A stretch of 64,000 bases of DNA from Longispora sp047121295 (GCF_047121295.1 NZ_CP139447.1:3224001-3288000); one strand, 5' to 3'; positions 1 to 9,466 are shown, counted from the first letter of the stretch. Notes: generated from the sequence alone by a model not told the origin. Translations and numbers: made by a program.

Positions 1-124
1 CGAGCACGTGGAACGTGAGCGCCATGCCCGCCGCCGTCACCGGGATCCGGGCCAGCAGCGCCAGGATCATCAGGGTGCGGACGCCGGGCAGGGCCAGCAC
101 GTGGTGGTAGGTGTGGAGGCGCAT
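1..124 (-). CDS. MFS transporter, N-terminal fragment (runs off the window)
   Basis: The minus strand opens with ATG at 124-122 and stays open to the window edge, giving about 41 residues. After a short basic start (MRLHTYHHVLALPGVR) comes one hydrophobic helix with the LxRIPxTAAGMALTFHVL pattern. That resembles the first membrane segment of actinobacterial MFS permeases, many of which start with a similar LLxLPGVR motif. The upstream gene at 263 is divergent, so about 140 bp hold both promoters. Only the first membrane helix is visible, so the substrate cannot be judged and the family call rests on pattern alone. Confidence 0.5.
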   Translation of the reverse strand, partial: MRLHTYHHVLALPGVRTLMILALLARIPVTAAGMALTFHVL

Positions 125-262
125 GCCGCCATCGTGCCTCCGGGGTGCGACAAACGACAGCGAATAACACACTCCGCGTGACGGTCGTCACCCCCACGCC
201 ATACCCGGCCCCCGCAGCGCCGACGGCCTCCACCCGCCCCCGCCTTCTGCGACAGTAGGGGT

Positions 263-2476
263 GTGCCATCCAGGAGCCCGGCGCACGCCCTGGCCGAGAC
301 CGTCGCCCGCCTGCGCGCCGAGAACGACACCCTCCGGGCCGAGGCCGCCCGCCACAGCCTGCTCGACCGGGCCACCGGCCTGATCGCCGGCCGGCTCGGC
401 TGCGACGTGAACCGGGCCCTCGCCCACCTGCGCCAGCTCGCCGACGAGGACGGCCGCGACCCGGTGGAGACCGCCGCCGCGCTGCTCGACGGGGCCGGGC
501 TGCGCGCGGTCGGGCTGGCGGAGGACCCCTCGCTGCTGGAGTCGGCGCGGTACGTGCGCCGGGGCGCCGCCACGGCCGTCGCGCCGCTGCCCGGGCCGGA
601 CGGCGGGCCGGCCGCCCCGGACGTGGGGTCGGCGGCGGCGGGCGCGTTCGCGGCGAGTACGGACGCCGACGCCCTCGCGGAGGAGGTGCTGCGCCACCTC
701 CCGGGCGCCGACGCCGTCATGATCATGGCGGTGCAGCCCGACGGGTCGTTGCAGTCGGTCGGTACGGCCGGGGTGCCGGCCCGGGTGGTGGGCGCCTGGC
801 AGCGGCTGCCCCCGCACCTCGGTACGGCCGTGACGGCGTGCGTACGCCTCGGCCGGGAGATCTGGTTGCCGGACCTGGCGGCGGCGCGGCGGCGGTACAC
901 CCTGATCGGCGATCCGGAGGACATCTGGAGCTCGCGGGTGTGGGTCCCGGTCCGGGCGGCCGGGCCGGACAGCCGGATGGTGGCCGGGATCGGGGTGTTC
1001 TGGCGGGAGCCGCACCGCTGCGACATCGCCACCCGCCGCGCCGTTCGCGCGCACTGCGCGGCGGCCGGGGCCCGGCTCGTCGACCTGCTCGCCGGACGGC
1101 AGGACGCCCCGGGCAGCTGGACGCTCGCCGCCCAGGTGGTCCTCGACATGCTGCCGGGCGCGTGCGCGGTGCTCGCCCCGATCCGCGACTCCGGCGACCG
1201 GATCACCGACTACCGGATCGAGGCGGCCAGCCAGGAGGCGTCGGACCTGTCCGGCAGGCGCGGGCGCGAACTGGTCGGACTGCGGGTGCTGGAGGCCTAC
1301 CCGACGGTCGTGGACAGTCCGCTGTGGGCGGCCTACGAGCAGGTGCTCCAGGACGGCCAGCCGCGCGAGGTCGGCCCGTTCCCGTACACGGAGATGGTCC
1401 GGGGGTCGGCCGTCGACACCATGCTCAGCGTGCACGTGCACCGGTGGGCGGCGGCGCTGCTGATCCGGTGGGTCCGGCACGACGCCCGCGACCAGCACGC
1501 GGCCCGGCTCGCCTACACCGAACGGCTCGGCGCGCTCGGCTGGGGCGAGTGGGACCTGACGAACGGCACGATGGACTGGTCGCCGAACCTGTACCGGCTC
1601 TTCGAGCGGCCCACGTCCGCCGGCCCCGCGAGCCTGGAGGAGGTGGCCGGCCTCGTGGTCCCCGACGACCTGCCCGTCGTCGAGCAGGGCCTGGCAGAGA
1701 TGGCCGCGCGCCGGCGGACCGACATGACGCTGCGGATCCGGCTGCCCGGCGGGGTGCGCTGGCTGCGGATGGTCGGCGAGGCCGTACCGGACATCACCGG
1801 CGCCCCGGTGAAGATCTACGGCATCATGCAGGACGTCACCGCCGCCGAGCGCACCACCCGCGAGCTGGCGGCGCTGCGCGACGGGGCGTCGGAGAGCCAG
1901 CGCCTGGTGGCCGCCGAGCGCCGGATCCTCCGCCGGCTGCACGCGCTCGTGCTGCCCCCGACCGGCGAGCCGGTACCGCTGCCCGGGCTGGTCGTCACGG
2001 TCCGGGCGGGGCCGGAGGGCGCGGACAACGGCTGGTACGACCTGCGGACCCTGCCCGACGGCCGGTCCGTGCTCGCGGTCGGGGAGGTGGCCGACCGGGG
2101 GCTGGCCGCCGCCGCCGCGATCGCCGCGCTGCGCGGGGTGGTGGCCGCCGACTCCGACCCGACGGCCGACCCTGCCGAGCTGCTGGACCGGCTCAACCGG
2201 TGGACCCGGCGCAACCCGTCCGCCGGGCACGGCTCGGCGCTGGTCGGGCTGTACGACCCGGCGGACGGGGGCTTCACCTGGGCGCAGGCGGGGCAGCCGG
2301 CCCCCGTGCACCGCGACGCGGCCGGGGTGCGGCAGGCCGTGCGCCGACCGGGCGGGCCGTTGCTGGGGGTGCGCGACGCGCCGGCGTACCCGATGGAGCG
2401 TCTCGTCCTTCGACCCGGCGACTCCCTGCTGCTGCCCGCCGACCCGGTGGCGCTCAGCCTCGCGCCGGATGCGTAA
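263..2476 (+). CDS. ANTAR-GAF-PAS-PP2C (SpoIIE-type) serine phosphatase
   Basis: This 737-residue cytoplasmic signalling protein has no membrane segment. Residues about 5-75 carry an ANTAR-like helical pattern (LLDRATGLIAGRLGCDVNRA then an LRxLA helix). Residues about 130-280 look like GAF and about 285-405 like a degenerate PAS. Residues 415-525 are a clear PAS (GWGEWDLTNGTMDWSPNLYR), and about 550-735 are a SpoIIE/PP2C phosphatase (AVGEVADRG, GHGSALVGLYDP). Such proteins usually dephosphorylate anti-sigma-factor antagonists in stress or developmental partner switching. ANTAR domains normally bind RNA hairpins, so the combination suggests a sensor-controlled phosphatase with an RNA-binding or dimerising head. 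The start is GTG at 263. The MEDS/HATPase gene at 10194-11126 is a plausible member of the same kind of network, which is inference. Confidence 0.85.
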   Translation: MPSRSPAHALAETVARLRAENDTLRAEAARHSLLDRATGLIAGRLGCDVNRALAHLRQLADEDGRDPVETAAALLDGAGLRAVGLAEDPSLLESARYVRRGAATAVAPLPGPDGGPAAPDVGSAAAGAFAASTDADALAEEVLRHLPGADAVMIMAVQPDGSLQSVGTAGVPARVVGAWQRLPPHLGTAVTACVRLGREIWLPDLAAARRRYTLIGDPEDIWSSRVWVPVRAAGPDSRMVAGIGVFWREPHRCDIATRRAVRAHCAAAGARLVDLLAGRQDAPGSWTLAAQVVLDMLPGACAVLAPIRDSGDRITDYRIEAASQEASDLSGRRGRELVGLRVLEAYPTVVDSPLWAAYEQVLQDGQPREVGPFPYTEMVRGSAVDTMLSVHVHRWAAALLIRWVRHDARDQHAARLAYTERLGALGWGEWDLTNGTMDWSPNLYRLFERPTSAGPASLEEVAGLVVPDDLPVVEQGLAEMAARRRTDMTLRIRLPGGVRWLRMVGEAVPDITGAPVKIYGIMQDVTAAERTTRELAALRDGASESQRLVAAERRILRRLHALVLPPTGEPVPLPGLVVTVRAGPEGADNGWYDLRTLPDGRSVLAVGEVADRGLAAAAAIAALRGVVAADSDPTADPAELLDRLNRWTRRNPSAGHGSALVGLYDPADGGFTWAQAGQPAPVHRDAAGVRQAVRRPGGPLLGVRDAPAYPMERLVLRPGDSLLLPADPVALSLAPDA

Positions 2477-2528
2477 CCCGCCGGCCGGGTGGGTAGGGCA
2501 CCGGGAGACGGCGAGTCGAGGAGGGGAC

Positions 2529-2888
2529 ATGGCCATGGACGGCCGGTCGCACATCCGCCCCGGGGCCGAGCTGTGCGACGTGTGCGGACAGGTGATCACC
2601 GACGGCAGCCAGGTGTACGCGCTGGTGCCCGACTCCTCGGCCGTGCACGAGACGGCGTCGAGGTTCGACGGCAGCAGACTGCTCACCGGCTGCGACAACG
2701 CGCACCTGGCGAGCCTCGTGCGCGAATACGAACAGCGGCCCTACGTCGCCGCCGAGCTGTGGGCCGGGCAGATCACCCGGGCGTTGCAGGCCGCGTCCCC
2801 GGCGTCGCTGACGGTCGCGCAGCTCAGCGCGGTCACCGGGCTGTCCGCCACCCAGATCGAGGCGGCCGTGGCCTGGAACAACACCTGA
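2529..2888 (+). CDS. Small conserved-type protein with Cys pair, unknown function
   Basis: The ATG at 2529 is preceded by GAGGAGGGGA, a far better ribosome site than any upstream start in the same frame, so I use the 119-residue form. The protein has a CDVCGQ motif near residue 16, and a second Cys lies in LLTGCDNAHL around residue 49. That looks like half of a small metal site. The rest is helical, with a C-terminal SLTVAQLSAVTGLSATQIEAA segment resembling a helix-turn-helix or ruler helix. It follows the phosphatase by 52 bp and could be co-transcribed. I do not recognise a named family. Confidence 0.7.
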   Translation: MAMDGRSHIRPGAELCDVCGQVITDGSQVYALVPDSSAVHETASRFDGSRLLTGCDNAHLASLVREYEQRPYVAAELWAGQITRALQAASPASLTVAQLSAVTGLSATQIEAAVAWNNT

Positions 2889-2905
2889 CAACCCCCATTT
2901 CGCGG

Positions 2906-3208
2906 TTACGGCGACACCCGACCCGGCGTCCAGCGGTCACACCGGGGCTGACCGGCGTCGGCGAGGGCCTGCCGGCCCTCGGAGCGGTCGGCCAGCCGCG
3001 CCTCCGCCGCCACGCCCCGGGTCCCGAACAGCCAGCGCACCGCCCGGCGGCGCGGCTCGCACGGCCACGGCCGCGCGCAGATCCGACACTGACCCGCCAG
3101 CACCTCGCACGGCACGTGGCAGGCGTGCCGGGACAGGGCCAGCGCGGTCAGCGCGGCCACCGTACCCGGCGACAACTCCTCGGCACCTTCTCGGTCGTAC
3201 CCCAGCAT
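2906..3208 (-). CDS. Small Cys-rich protein of unknown function
   Basis: This 100-residue protein on the minus strand starts at ATG 3208, with GGAGGG six bases upstream. The centre carries a cluster of cysteines (RHACHVPCEVLAGQCRICAR then PWPCEP), spaced C-x3-C-x6-C-x2-C-x4-C, followed by an Arg-rich stretch. This suggests a small zinc-binding or redox protein. It does not match the WhiB pattern, which has four Cys with a GVWGG turn. It converges on the gene at 2529-2888 with only 17 bp between them. The function is unknown. Confidence 0.6.
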   Translation of the reverse strand: MLGYDREGAEELSPGTVAALTALALSRHACHVPCEVLAGQCRICARPWPCEPRRRAVRWLFGTRGVAAEARLADRSEGRQALADAGQPRCDRWTPGRVSP

Positions 3209-3291
3209 CGGCCCTCCTTTCCCCGTATCAGCGGACAGACCGGTCCGGACGTTACGTCGTAAAGAACATTTACGGCTCGGTTGCCGGCCGG

Positions 3292-6200
3292 ATGTCGTAC
3301 CCCGGGGGCAGGATGGGGAACGTGACAGCGGGATGGGACGGGTTCGGCCCGGCGACGAGTGCCTGGTTCGACGCCGCCTTCGCCGCGCCCACGCCGGCCC
3401 AGGTCGGGGCGTGGACGTCGATCAGCGCCGGCCGCAACGCGCTCGTCGTGGCCCCCACCGGCTCCGGCAAGACGCTGGCCGCGTTCCTCTGGTCCCTGGA
3501 CAGGCTGGCCCACGAGCCGCCGCCCACCGAGCCCCTGCGCCGCTGCCGGGTGCTCTACGTCAGCCCGCTGAAGGCACTGGCCGTCGACGTCGAGCGCAAC
3601 CTGCGCGCACCCCTGGCCGGGATCCGGCAGGCCGCCGCCCGGCTCGGGTCCGCCCCGCCCGACATCACGGTCGCGATGCGGTCCGGGGACACCCCGGCCG
3701 ATGAGCGCCGGGCGTTCAACCGGACCCCGCCGGACATCCTGATCACCACCCCCGAGTCGCTGTTCCTGCTGCTCACGTCCGCCGCCCGGGAGTCGCTGCG
3801 CGGGGTGGAGACCGTGATCGTCGACGAGGTGCACGCGGTCGCGGCGTCCAAGCGCGGCGCGCACCTCGCGCTGTCCCTGGAACGGCTGGACGCGCTGCTG
3901 CCGAAGCCCGCCCAGCGGATCGGCCTGTCCGCCACCGTCCGGCCGGTCGAGGAGGTGGCCCGGTTCCTCGGCGGCGCGCGCCCGGTCGACGTCGTGCAGC
4001 CGCCGGCGGCCAAGATGTTCGACGTCACGGTCGAGGTCCCGGTCGAGGACATGACCCGGCTCGACGAGTCGGCGACCGACGACGGGCGCGCCACGTCCAT
4101 CTGGCCCGCCGTCGAGGAGCGGGTCCTGGAGCTGATCCGCGCCCACCGGTCCACGATCGTGTTCGCCAACTCCCGCCGGGGCGCCGAGCGGCTGTGCGCC
4201 CGGCTCAACGAACTGGCCTCGGAGACCCCGGCCGCGCCGGCGACCCGGATGCCCGCCGAGGTGATGGCCCAGTCGGGCCTGGCCACCGGCGCGCCGGTCG
4301 TCGTCGCCCGCGCCCACCACGGCAGCGTGTCCCGCGAGGAGCGGCTGCACATCGAGGAGGAGCTGAAGTCCGGGCTGCTGCCGGCGGTCGTCGCCACCTC
4401 CAGCCTGGAGCTGGGCATCGACATGGGCGCCGTCGACCTGGTCGTGCAGATCGAGGCCCCGCCGAGCGTGGCGTCCGGGCTGCAGCGCATCGGCCGGGCC
4501 GGCCACCAGGTCGGCGCGGCCTCCAAGGGCGTCGTGATCCCCAAGCACCGGGGCGACCTGCTGTCCTGCGCGGTCGTCGCCCAGCGGATGGTCAGCGGCG
4601 CCATCGAGGAGATGCGGTATCCGCGCAACCCGCTCGACGTCCTCGCCCAGCAGATCGTCGCCATGGTCGCGATGGACGACTGGCCGGTCGCGGAGCTGGC
4701 CGCGCTGGTCCGCCGGGCCGCGCCGTTCGACCACCTGCCCGACTCCGCGCTGGGCGCCGTGCTGGACATGCTGTCGGGGCGGTATCCGTCCACGGCGTTC
4801 GCCGAGCTGCGGCCCCGGGTGCTGTGGGACCGCACGGCCGACGTGCTCTCCGGCCGGCCGGGCGCGCAGCGGCTCGCCGTGACCAGCGGGGGCACGATCC
4901 CCGACCGGGGGCTGTTCGGGGTCTTCCTCGCCGGTGCCGACCGGCCCGTCCGGGTCGGCGAGCTCGACGAGGAGATGGTGTACGAGTCCCGGGTCGGCGA
5001 CGTCTTCCTGCTCGGCTCCTCCTCCTGGCGGATCGAGGACATCACCCCCGACCGGGTGCTCGTCAGCCCCGCGCCCGGCGCGCCGGCCCGGATGCCGTTC
5101 TGGAAGGGCGACGCCCTCGGCCGGCCCGTCGAGCTGGGCCGGGCCATCGGGGCGGGGCTGCGGTCCCTGCTCAAACAGGACGACGACGCGGCGACCGGGG
5201 ACCTGCGAGCGGCCGGCCTCGACGCGTGGGCGGCGGGCAACCTGATGGCCTACCTGCGCGAACAGGCCGGCGCCACCCGGTCCGTGCCCGACGACCGGAC
5301 CGTGGTGCTGGAGCGGTTCCGCGACGAGCTGGGCGACTGGCGCCTCGTGCTGCACTGCGTGCTCGGCGCGCGGGTCACCGGCCCGTGGGCCCTGGCGATC
5401 GGCCGCCGGCTGTCCGAGCGGTACGGCGTGGACGCCCAGGTGGTGGCCTCCGACGACGGCATCGTGATCCGGCTGCCCGACATGGTCGACGAGCCGCCCG
5501 GCGCCGACCTGGTCGCGTTCGACGCCGAGGAGATCGTCCAGATCGTGGAGGACTCGGTCGGCTCCTCGGCGCTGTTCGCGTCCCGGTTCCGGGAGTGCGC
5601 GGCCCGCTCGCTCCTGCTGCCCCGCCGCGACCCGCGCCGCCGGCAGCCGCTCTGGCAGCAGCGCCAGCGCTCCGCCCAGCTCCTGGACGTGGCCCGCGAC
5701 TTCCCCGAGTTCCCGGTGACCCTGGAGGCGGCCCGCGAATGCCTCCAGGACGTCTACGACGTGCCCGGCCTCGCCCAGCTCATGCGCGAGCTGGCCACCC
5801 GCAGGGTCCGGCTCGTCGAGGTGGAGACCGCCCGCCCGTCCCCGTTCGCCCGCTCGCTGCTGTTCGGGTACGTGGGCGCGTTCCTGTACGAGGGCGACGC
5901 CCCGCTCGCCGAGCGCCGGGCCGCCGCCCTCACCCTCGACACCGCCCTGCTCGGCGAGCTGCTGGGCCGGGTGGAGCTCCGCGAGCTGCTCGACCCGGCG
6001 GTCGTCGCCGAGACGGAACGCCAACTGCGCTGGCGCACCCCCGAACGCCGGCCCCGCGACGCCGAGGGCGTCGTGGAGCTGCTGCGGCTGCTCGGCGACC
6101 TGTCCGACGCCTCGCTGGCCGAGCGCGGCGCGGAGCGCGGCTGGCTGCCGGACCTGGAGGCGGCCCGGCGCGCCCTCCGGGTCCGGGTCGCCGGCGAGGA

Positions 6201-8343
6201 CCGGTGGATCGGCGTCGAGGACGCGGGAAGATACCGGGACGCGCTCGGCGTGGCCCTGCCCGTCGGGGTGGCCGTCGCGCACACCGAACCGGTGGCCGAC
6301 CCGCTCGGCGACCTGCTGTCGCGGTACGCGCGGACCCACGGCCCCTTCACCGCCGAGGCGTGCGCCGCCCGGTTCGGGCTCGGCGTGTCCGTCGTCGAAC
6401 ACGCGCTGCGCCGGCTGGGCGCCACCGGCCGGGTGGTGGCGGGGGAGTTCTCCCCGGGCGGTACGGGCGCCGAGTGGTGCGACGCCGACGTGCTCCGCCT
6501 GCTGCGCCGCCGGTCGCTCGCCGCGCTGCGCAAGGAGATCGAGCCGGTCGACCCGCGCGCGCTCGCCGCGTTCCTCCCGCGGTGGCAGCAGGTCGGCTCG
6601 GCCGCGCGGGGCGTGGACGGCCTGGCCGCCGTCGTCGAACAGCTGCAGGGCGTGCCGGTGCCGGCGTCGGCGTGGGAGAGCCTGGTGCTGCCGGCCAGGG
6701 TGTCCGACTACTCGCCGACCCAGCTGGACGAGCTGTGCGCGAGCGGCGAGGTGGTGTGGGCCGGCGCGGGCAGCCTGGCGAAGGCCGACGGCTGGGTCAC
6801 CCTGGCGTACGCGGACGCGGCCCCGCTCCTGCTGCCGGCCCCCGACGAGGCCGCCGCCGCGACCCCGCTGCACACGGCCGTCCTCGAGGCGCTCGACGGC
6901 GGCCAGGCACTGTTCTTCCGCGCGCTGTCCGACCGGGTCGCGTCCACCGACGACGAGGAGCTGCTGGCGGCCCTGTGGGACCTGGTCTGGGGCGGCTGGC
7001 TGACCAACGACACCCTCGCCCCGCTGCGGGCGCTGCTCGGCGGGGGAGGCACCCACCGGGCGAAGCCGGCCGCGCCCCGGAGCCGGTACCGCCGCCCGGG
7101 CCGCCCCGCGCTGCCCTCGCGCTCCGGCCCGCCCGCCGCCGCCGGCCGCTGGTCCCGGCTCCCCGACCGGGACCTGGACCCGACCCGCCGCGCCGCCGCC
7201 CTCGCCGACGCGCTCCTCGAACGGCACGGGGTGCTCACCCGGGGCGCCGTGATGGCGGAGAACGCCCCCGGCGGGTTCGCCGGGGTGTATCCGGTGCTCG
7301 CCGGGCTGGAGGAGCGCGGGGCCGCGCGGCGGGGGTACTTCGTGGAGGGGCTGGGGGCGGCGCAGTTCGCGGTGCCGGGGGCCGTGGATCGGCTGCGCGC
7401 CCAGGACTGGGGCGGCGGACGAGTCCGCGCCGGCGGTGACGACGGGGCGGCCCGGACCTGGGCCGGCGACGCGGCGGCCCCGGACGGCGGGGCGACCGGG
7501 ACCTGGGGCGGACCGGGCGCGGACCCGGGCGTGCGTGGCGACGGCGGCGACGCGGAGGCCTCCGGCGTCGGGACACGGGGCGCGGACGAGGGCGTGCGGG
7601 CCGTGGACCCGGGCGTGGGTGCTCTCGACGCGGCGGGTCCGGGTGGCGGGGCGCCGGGTGCGGACGGTTCCGGGGACGACGACCAGAGGTGGGGACGGCG
7701 CCCGGCAGGACCGGGCGGGAGCCCCGCGCGGAGCCTCGACGGCCCCGGATGGGAGGGGGATCCGGGTCGCGGGATGCGCGGCACGGGTGGTGGGCAGACC
7801 CGGGGCCCGGTGGCCGTGGTGCTGGCGGCGACCGATCCTGCGAATCCGTACGGTGCGGCGCTGCCATGGCCCGAGCGGGCCGTGGAGTCCGGCGCCGACG
7901 AGCCGACCCCGGCGCCGGGCACCGTCCTGAGGACGGCCGACCGGGCGGCGTCCGGCGGGGCGGCGTCCGGCGGGGCGGCGAACGGCGGGGCGGCGATCGG
8001 GCCGATCGCGGTGGGACCGGTCGCGACCGGCGCGGCCGGCACCGGTCGGGCGCCGACCGGTCACCGGGCCGGCCGGAAGGCCGGTGCGCTGGTGGTGCTG
8101 GTCGACGGCGCCCTCGTGCTGTACGTCGAACGCGGCGGAAAGACCCTGCTGTCCTTCGACCGGGATCCCGAGACGGTCACCGCCGCCGCGCGGGCCCTCG
8201 GCCGGATCGTGAGCTCCGGCGCGCTCGGCGCGTTGTCGGTCGAGCGGGCGGACGGCGGCGCGGTGCACTCGTCCACGCTGGTCACCGCGCTGACGGCCGC
8301 CGGGTTCCGGGCGACGCCCCGGGGCCTGCGGCTGCGGGCCTGA
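3292..8343 (+). CDS. lhr: Lhr-family ATP-dependent 3'-5' DNA helicase
   Basis: This 1683-residue superfamily 2 helicase has a Q-motif region near residue 34 (TPAQ), Walker A APTGSGKT at 54-61, the DEVH box at 178-181, an SAT motif (GLSATVRP), and motif VI QRIGRAGHQ near 400. Long Lhr winged-helix and core extensions follow. Lhr proteins translocate on single-stranded DNA and unwind DNA-RNA hybrids in repair. The glycosylase gene starts 9 bp after the stop, and this lhr-nei pairing supports a repair role. Residues about 1365-1590 (7390-8060) are a low-complexity Gly/Ala/Asp/Pro-rich linker not expected in the family core. A conserved-looking C-terminal piece (GALVVLVDGALVLYVERGGK) comes after it. 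Alternative starts exist at 3313 and at GTG 3322, which has GGGGA just upstream. Confidence 0.93.
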   Translation: MSYPGGRMGNVTAGWDGFGPATSAWFDAAFAAPTPAQVGAWTSISAGRNALVVAPTGSGKTLAAFLWSLDRLAHEPPPTEPLRRCRVLYVSPLKALAVDVERNLRAPLAGIRQAAARLGSAPPDITVAMRSGDTPADERRAFNRTPPDILITTPESLFLLLTSAARESLRGVETVIVDEVHAVAASKRGAHLALSLERLDALLPKPAQRIGLSATVRPVEEVARFLGGARPVDVVQPPAAKMFDVTVEVPVEDMTRLDESATDDGRATSIWPAVEERVLELIRAHRSTIVFANSRRGAERLCARLNELASETPAAPATRMPAEVMAQSGLATGAPVVVARAHHGSVSREERLHIEEELKSGLLPAVVATSSLELGIDMGAVDLVVQIEAPPSVASGLQRIGRAGHQVGAASKGVVIPKHRGDLLSCAVVAQRMVSGAIEEMRYPRNPLDVLAQQIVAMVAMDDWPVAELAALVRRAAPFDHLPDSALGAVLDMLSGRYPSTAFAELRPRVLWDRTADVLSGRPGAQRLAVTSGGTIPDRGLFGVFLAGADRPVRVGELDEEMVYESRVGDVFLLGSSSWRIEDITPDRVLVSPAPGAPARMPFWKGDALGRPVELGRAIGAGLRSLLKQDDDAATGDLRAAGLDAWAAGNLMAYLREQAGATRSVPDDRTVVLERFRDELGDWRLVLHCVLGARVTGPWALAIGRRLSERYGVDAQVVASDDGIVIRLPDMVDEPPGADLVAFDAEEIVQIVEDSVGSSALFASRFRECAARSLLLPRRDPRRRQPLWQQRQRSAQLLDVARDFPEFPVTLEAARECLQDVYDVPGLAQLMRELATRRVRLVEVETARPSPFARSLLFGYVGAFLYEGDAPLAERRAAALTLDTALLGELLGRVELRELLDPAVVAETERQLRWRTPERRPRDAEGVVELLRLLGDLSDASLAERGAERGWLPDLEAARRALRVRVAGEDRWIGVEDAGRYRDALGVALPVGVAVAHTEPVADPLGDLLSRYARTHGPFTAEACAARFGLGVSVVEHALRRLGATGRVVAGEFSPGGTGAEWCDADVLRLLRRRSLAALRKEIEPVDPRALAAFLPRWQQVGSAARGVDGLAAVVEQLQGVPVPASAWESLVLPARVSDYSPTQLDELCASGEVVWAGAGSLAKADGWVTLAYADAAPLLLPAPDEAAAATPLHTAVLEALDGGQALFFRALSDRVASTDDEELLAALWDLVWGGWLTNDTLAPLRALLGGGGTHRAKPAAPRSRYRRPGRPALPSRSGPPAAAGRWSRLPDRDLDPTRRAAALADALLERHGVLTRGAVMAENAPGGFAGVYPVLAGLEERGAARRGYFVEGLGAAQFAVPGAVDRLRAQDWGGGRVRAGGDDGAARTWAGDAAAPDGGATGTWGGPGADPGVRGDGGDAEASGVGTRGADEGVRAVDPGVGALDAAGPGGGAPGADGSGDDDQRWGRRPAGPGGSPARSLDGPGWEGDPGRGMRGTGGGQTRGPVAVVLAATDPANPYGAALPWPERAVESGADEPTPAPGTVLRTADRAASGGAASGGAANGGAAIGPIAVGPVATGAAGTGRAPTGHRAGRKAGALVVLVDGALVLYVERGGKTLLSFDRDPETVTAAARALGRIVSSGALGALSVERADGGAVHSSTLVTALTAAGFRATPRGLRLRA

Positions 8344-8352
8344 GGCGGCGGC

Positions 8353-9180
8353 GTGCCCGAGGGCGACACCGTGTGGCAGACGGCCCGGGCGCTGGAACGG
8401 CGGCTGGCGGGCCGGGTGCTGACCGGCTCGGACTTCCGGGTACCCCGACTGGCCACCGTGGACCTGGCGGGCTGGACGGTCCGCGAGTCGACCTGCCGGG
8501 GCAAACACCTGCTCCTCCGCCTGGAGGCACCGCTCGTGCCCGACGGGGCCGCGCCTGGGCCGGGCGGCGGGCGGCGGGCGGTCACGCTGCACTCGCACCT
8601 GCGGATGGACGGCGCCTGGCGGGTGTACGCGCCCGGGGAGCGCTGGGCGGCCCGGCCCGCACACCTGATCCGGGTGGTGCTGAGGACGGCGGGGGCCGTG
8701 GCTGTCGGGTACCACGTGCATGATCTGGAACTTGTGCCCACGGCCGAGGAACACGTCCTCGTCGGGCACCTCGGGCCCGACACGCTCGGCCCCGACTGGG
8801 ACGAGGCCGAGGCGGTCCGCCGGCTGCTCCGGCAGCCCGGGGTGCCGGTCGGTGAGGCGCTGCTCGATCAGCGCAACCTGGCGGGGATCGGCAACGTGTA
8901 CAAGGCCGAGGCGTTGTTCCTGCGCGGCGTGTGGCCGTGGACCCCGGTCGGCGAGGTGGTCGACGTGCCGGCGCTGGTCCGGCTCGCCCGCCGGCTGCTG
9001 CTGGCCAACCGGGACCGGCCGGCCCGCACCACGACGGGTTCGCTGCGCCGGGGCGAGACGACCCATGTGTACGGCAGGGACGGGGCGCCGTGCCGGCGGT
9101 GCGGCACCCTGATCCGCGCGGCGAGCCCCGACGACCGGGTCACGTACTGGTGCCCGCACTGCCAGCCGTCGCCGGGGTGA
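8353..9180 (+). CDS. nei: Formamidopyrimidine/endonuclease VIII-type DNA glycosylase
   Basis: This 275-residue Fpg/Nei protein begins MPEGDTVW, so Pro2 (the Schiff-base nucleophile) and Glu3 are in place. The H2TH region includes LLDQRNLAGIGNVYKAE. The C-terminus has a zinc finger, CRRC and CPHC, about 17 residues apart. These enzymes excise oxidised bases and cut the strand by beta,delta-elimination. GDTVW near the N-terminus is typical of the actinobacterial Nei2-type branch rather than Fpg. The start is GTG at 8353, 9 bp after lhr, so the two genes are almost certainly one operon. A perfect hairpin begins at the base after the stop. Confidence 0.92.
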   Translation: MPEGDTVWQTARALERRLAGRVLTGSDFRVPRLATVDLAGWTVRESTCRGKHLLLRLEAPLVPDGAAPGPGGGRRAVTLHSHLRMDGAWRVYAPGERWAARPAHLIRVVLRTAGAVAVGYHVHDLELVPTAEEHVLVGHLGPDTLGPDWDEAEAVRRLLRQPGVPVGEALLDQRNLAGIGNVYKAEALFLRGVWPWTPVGEVVDVPALVRLARRLLLANRDRPARTTTGSLRRGETTHVYGRDGAPCRRCGTLIRAASPDDRVTYWCPHCQPSPG

Positions 9181-9225
9181 TCCTCACGCACCTCGGCCGG
9201 TCCTGGCCACCGAGGTGCGTGAGGA
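9181..9225 (+). terminator. Strong hairpin terminator of lhr-nei
   Basis: A perfect 16-bp inverted repeat (arms 9181-9196 and 9210-9225, 13-nt loop) starts immediately after the nei stop codon. There is no T-run, as is usual for actinobacterial terminators. The orientation-neutral stem could also stop readthrough from the minus strand. Confidence 0.8.
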
Positions 9226-9269
9226 GCGCGACCGCAACCGTCACCGCCGGCGGCGGCCGGGAGTTCCCC

Positions 9270-9339
9270 GAGCCGGGAGCCGGGAGCCGGGAGCCGGGAG
9301 CCGGGAGCCGGGAGCCGGGAGCCGGGAGCCGGGAGCCGG
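9270..9339. repeat. Tandem heptamer repeat (GAGCCGG)x10
   Basis: Ten perfect head-to-tail copies of GAGCCGG fill 70 bp in the non-coding gap between the nei terminator and the 3' end of the DUF3618 gene. The 7-bp unit means all three frames are equally repetitive, so it is not a coding repeat. It is a candidate variable-number tandem repeat. Confidence 0.95.
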
Positions 9340-9466
9340 ACGGCCCCGACGGCCCGGGCGGGACGTCGGGGTGGCGCGGTCGGTGGCGCGGCGCGGCCGC
9401 CCCGCTGCCCGGTCGCCCGGCGCGCGGCCCGTCGCGGCCGGGATCAGTGCTGGCGGAGGCGGCGGG

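Noticed and set aside
3148..9159. A 2003-residue open frame on the minus strand opposite lhr and nei
   Set aside because: It is Arg/Gly/Pro/His/Gln-rich without any domain pattern, a typical shadow of third-position GC bias. The plus strand carries clear Lhr and Nei motifs.
9270..9339. Heptamer repeats considered as a CRISPR array or coding repeat
   Set aside because: There are no spacers, the unit is 7 bp, and it lies between genes. It is a simple tandem repeat.
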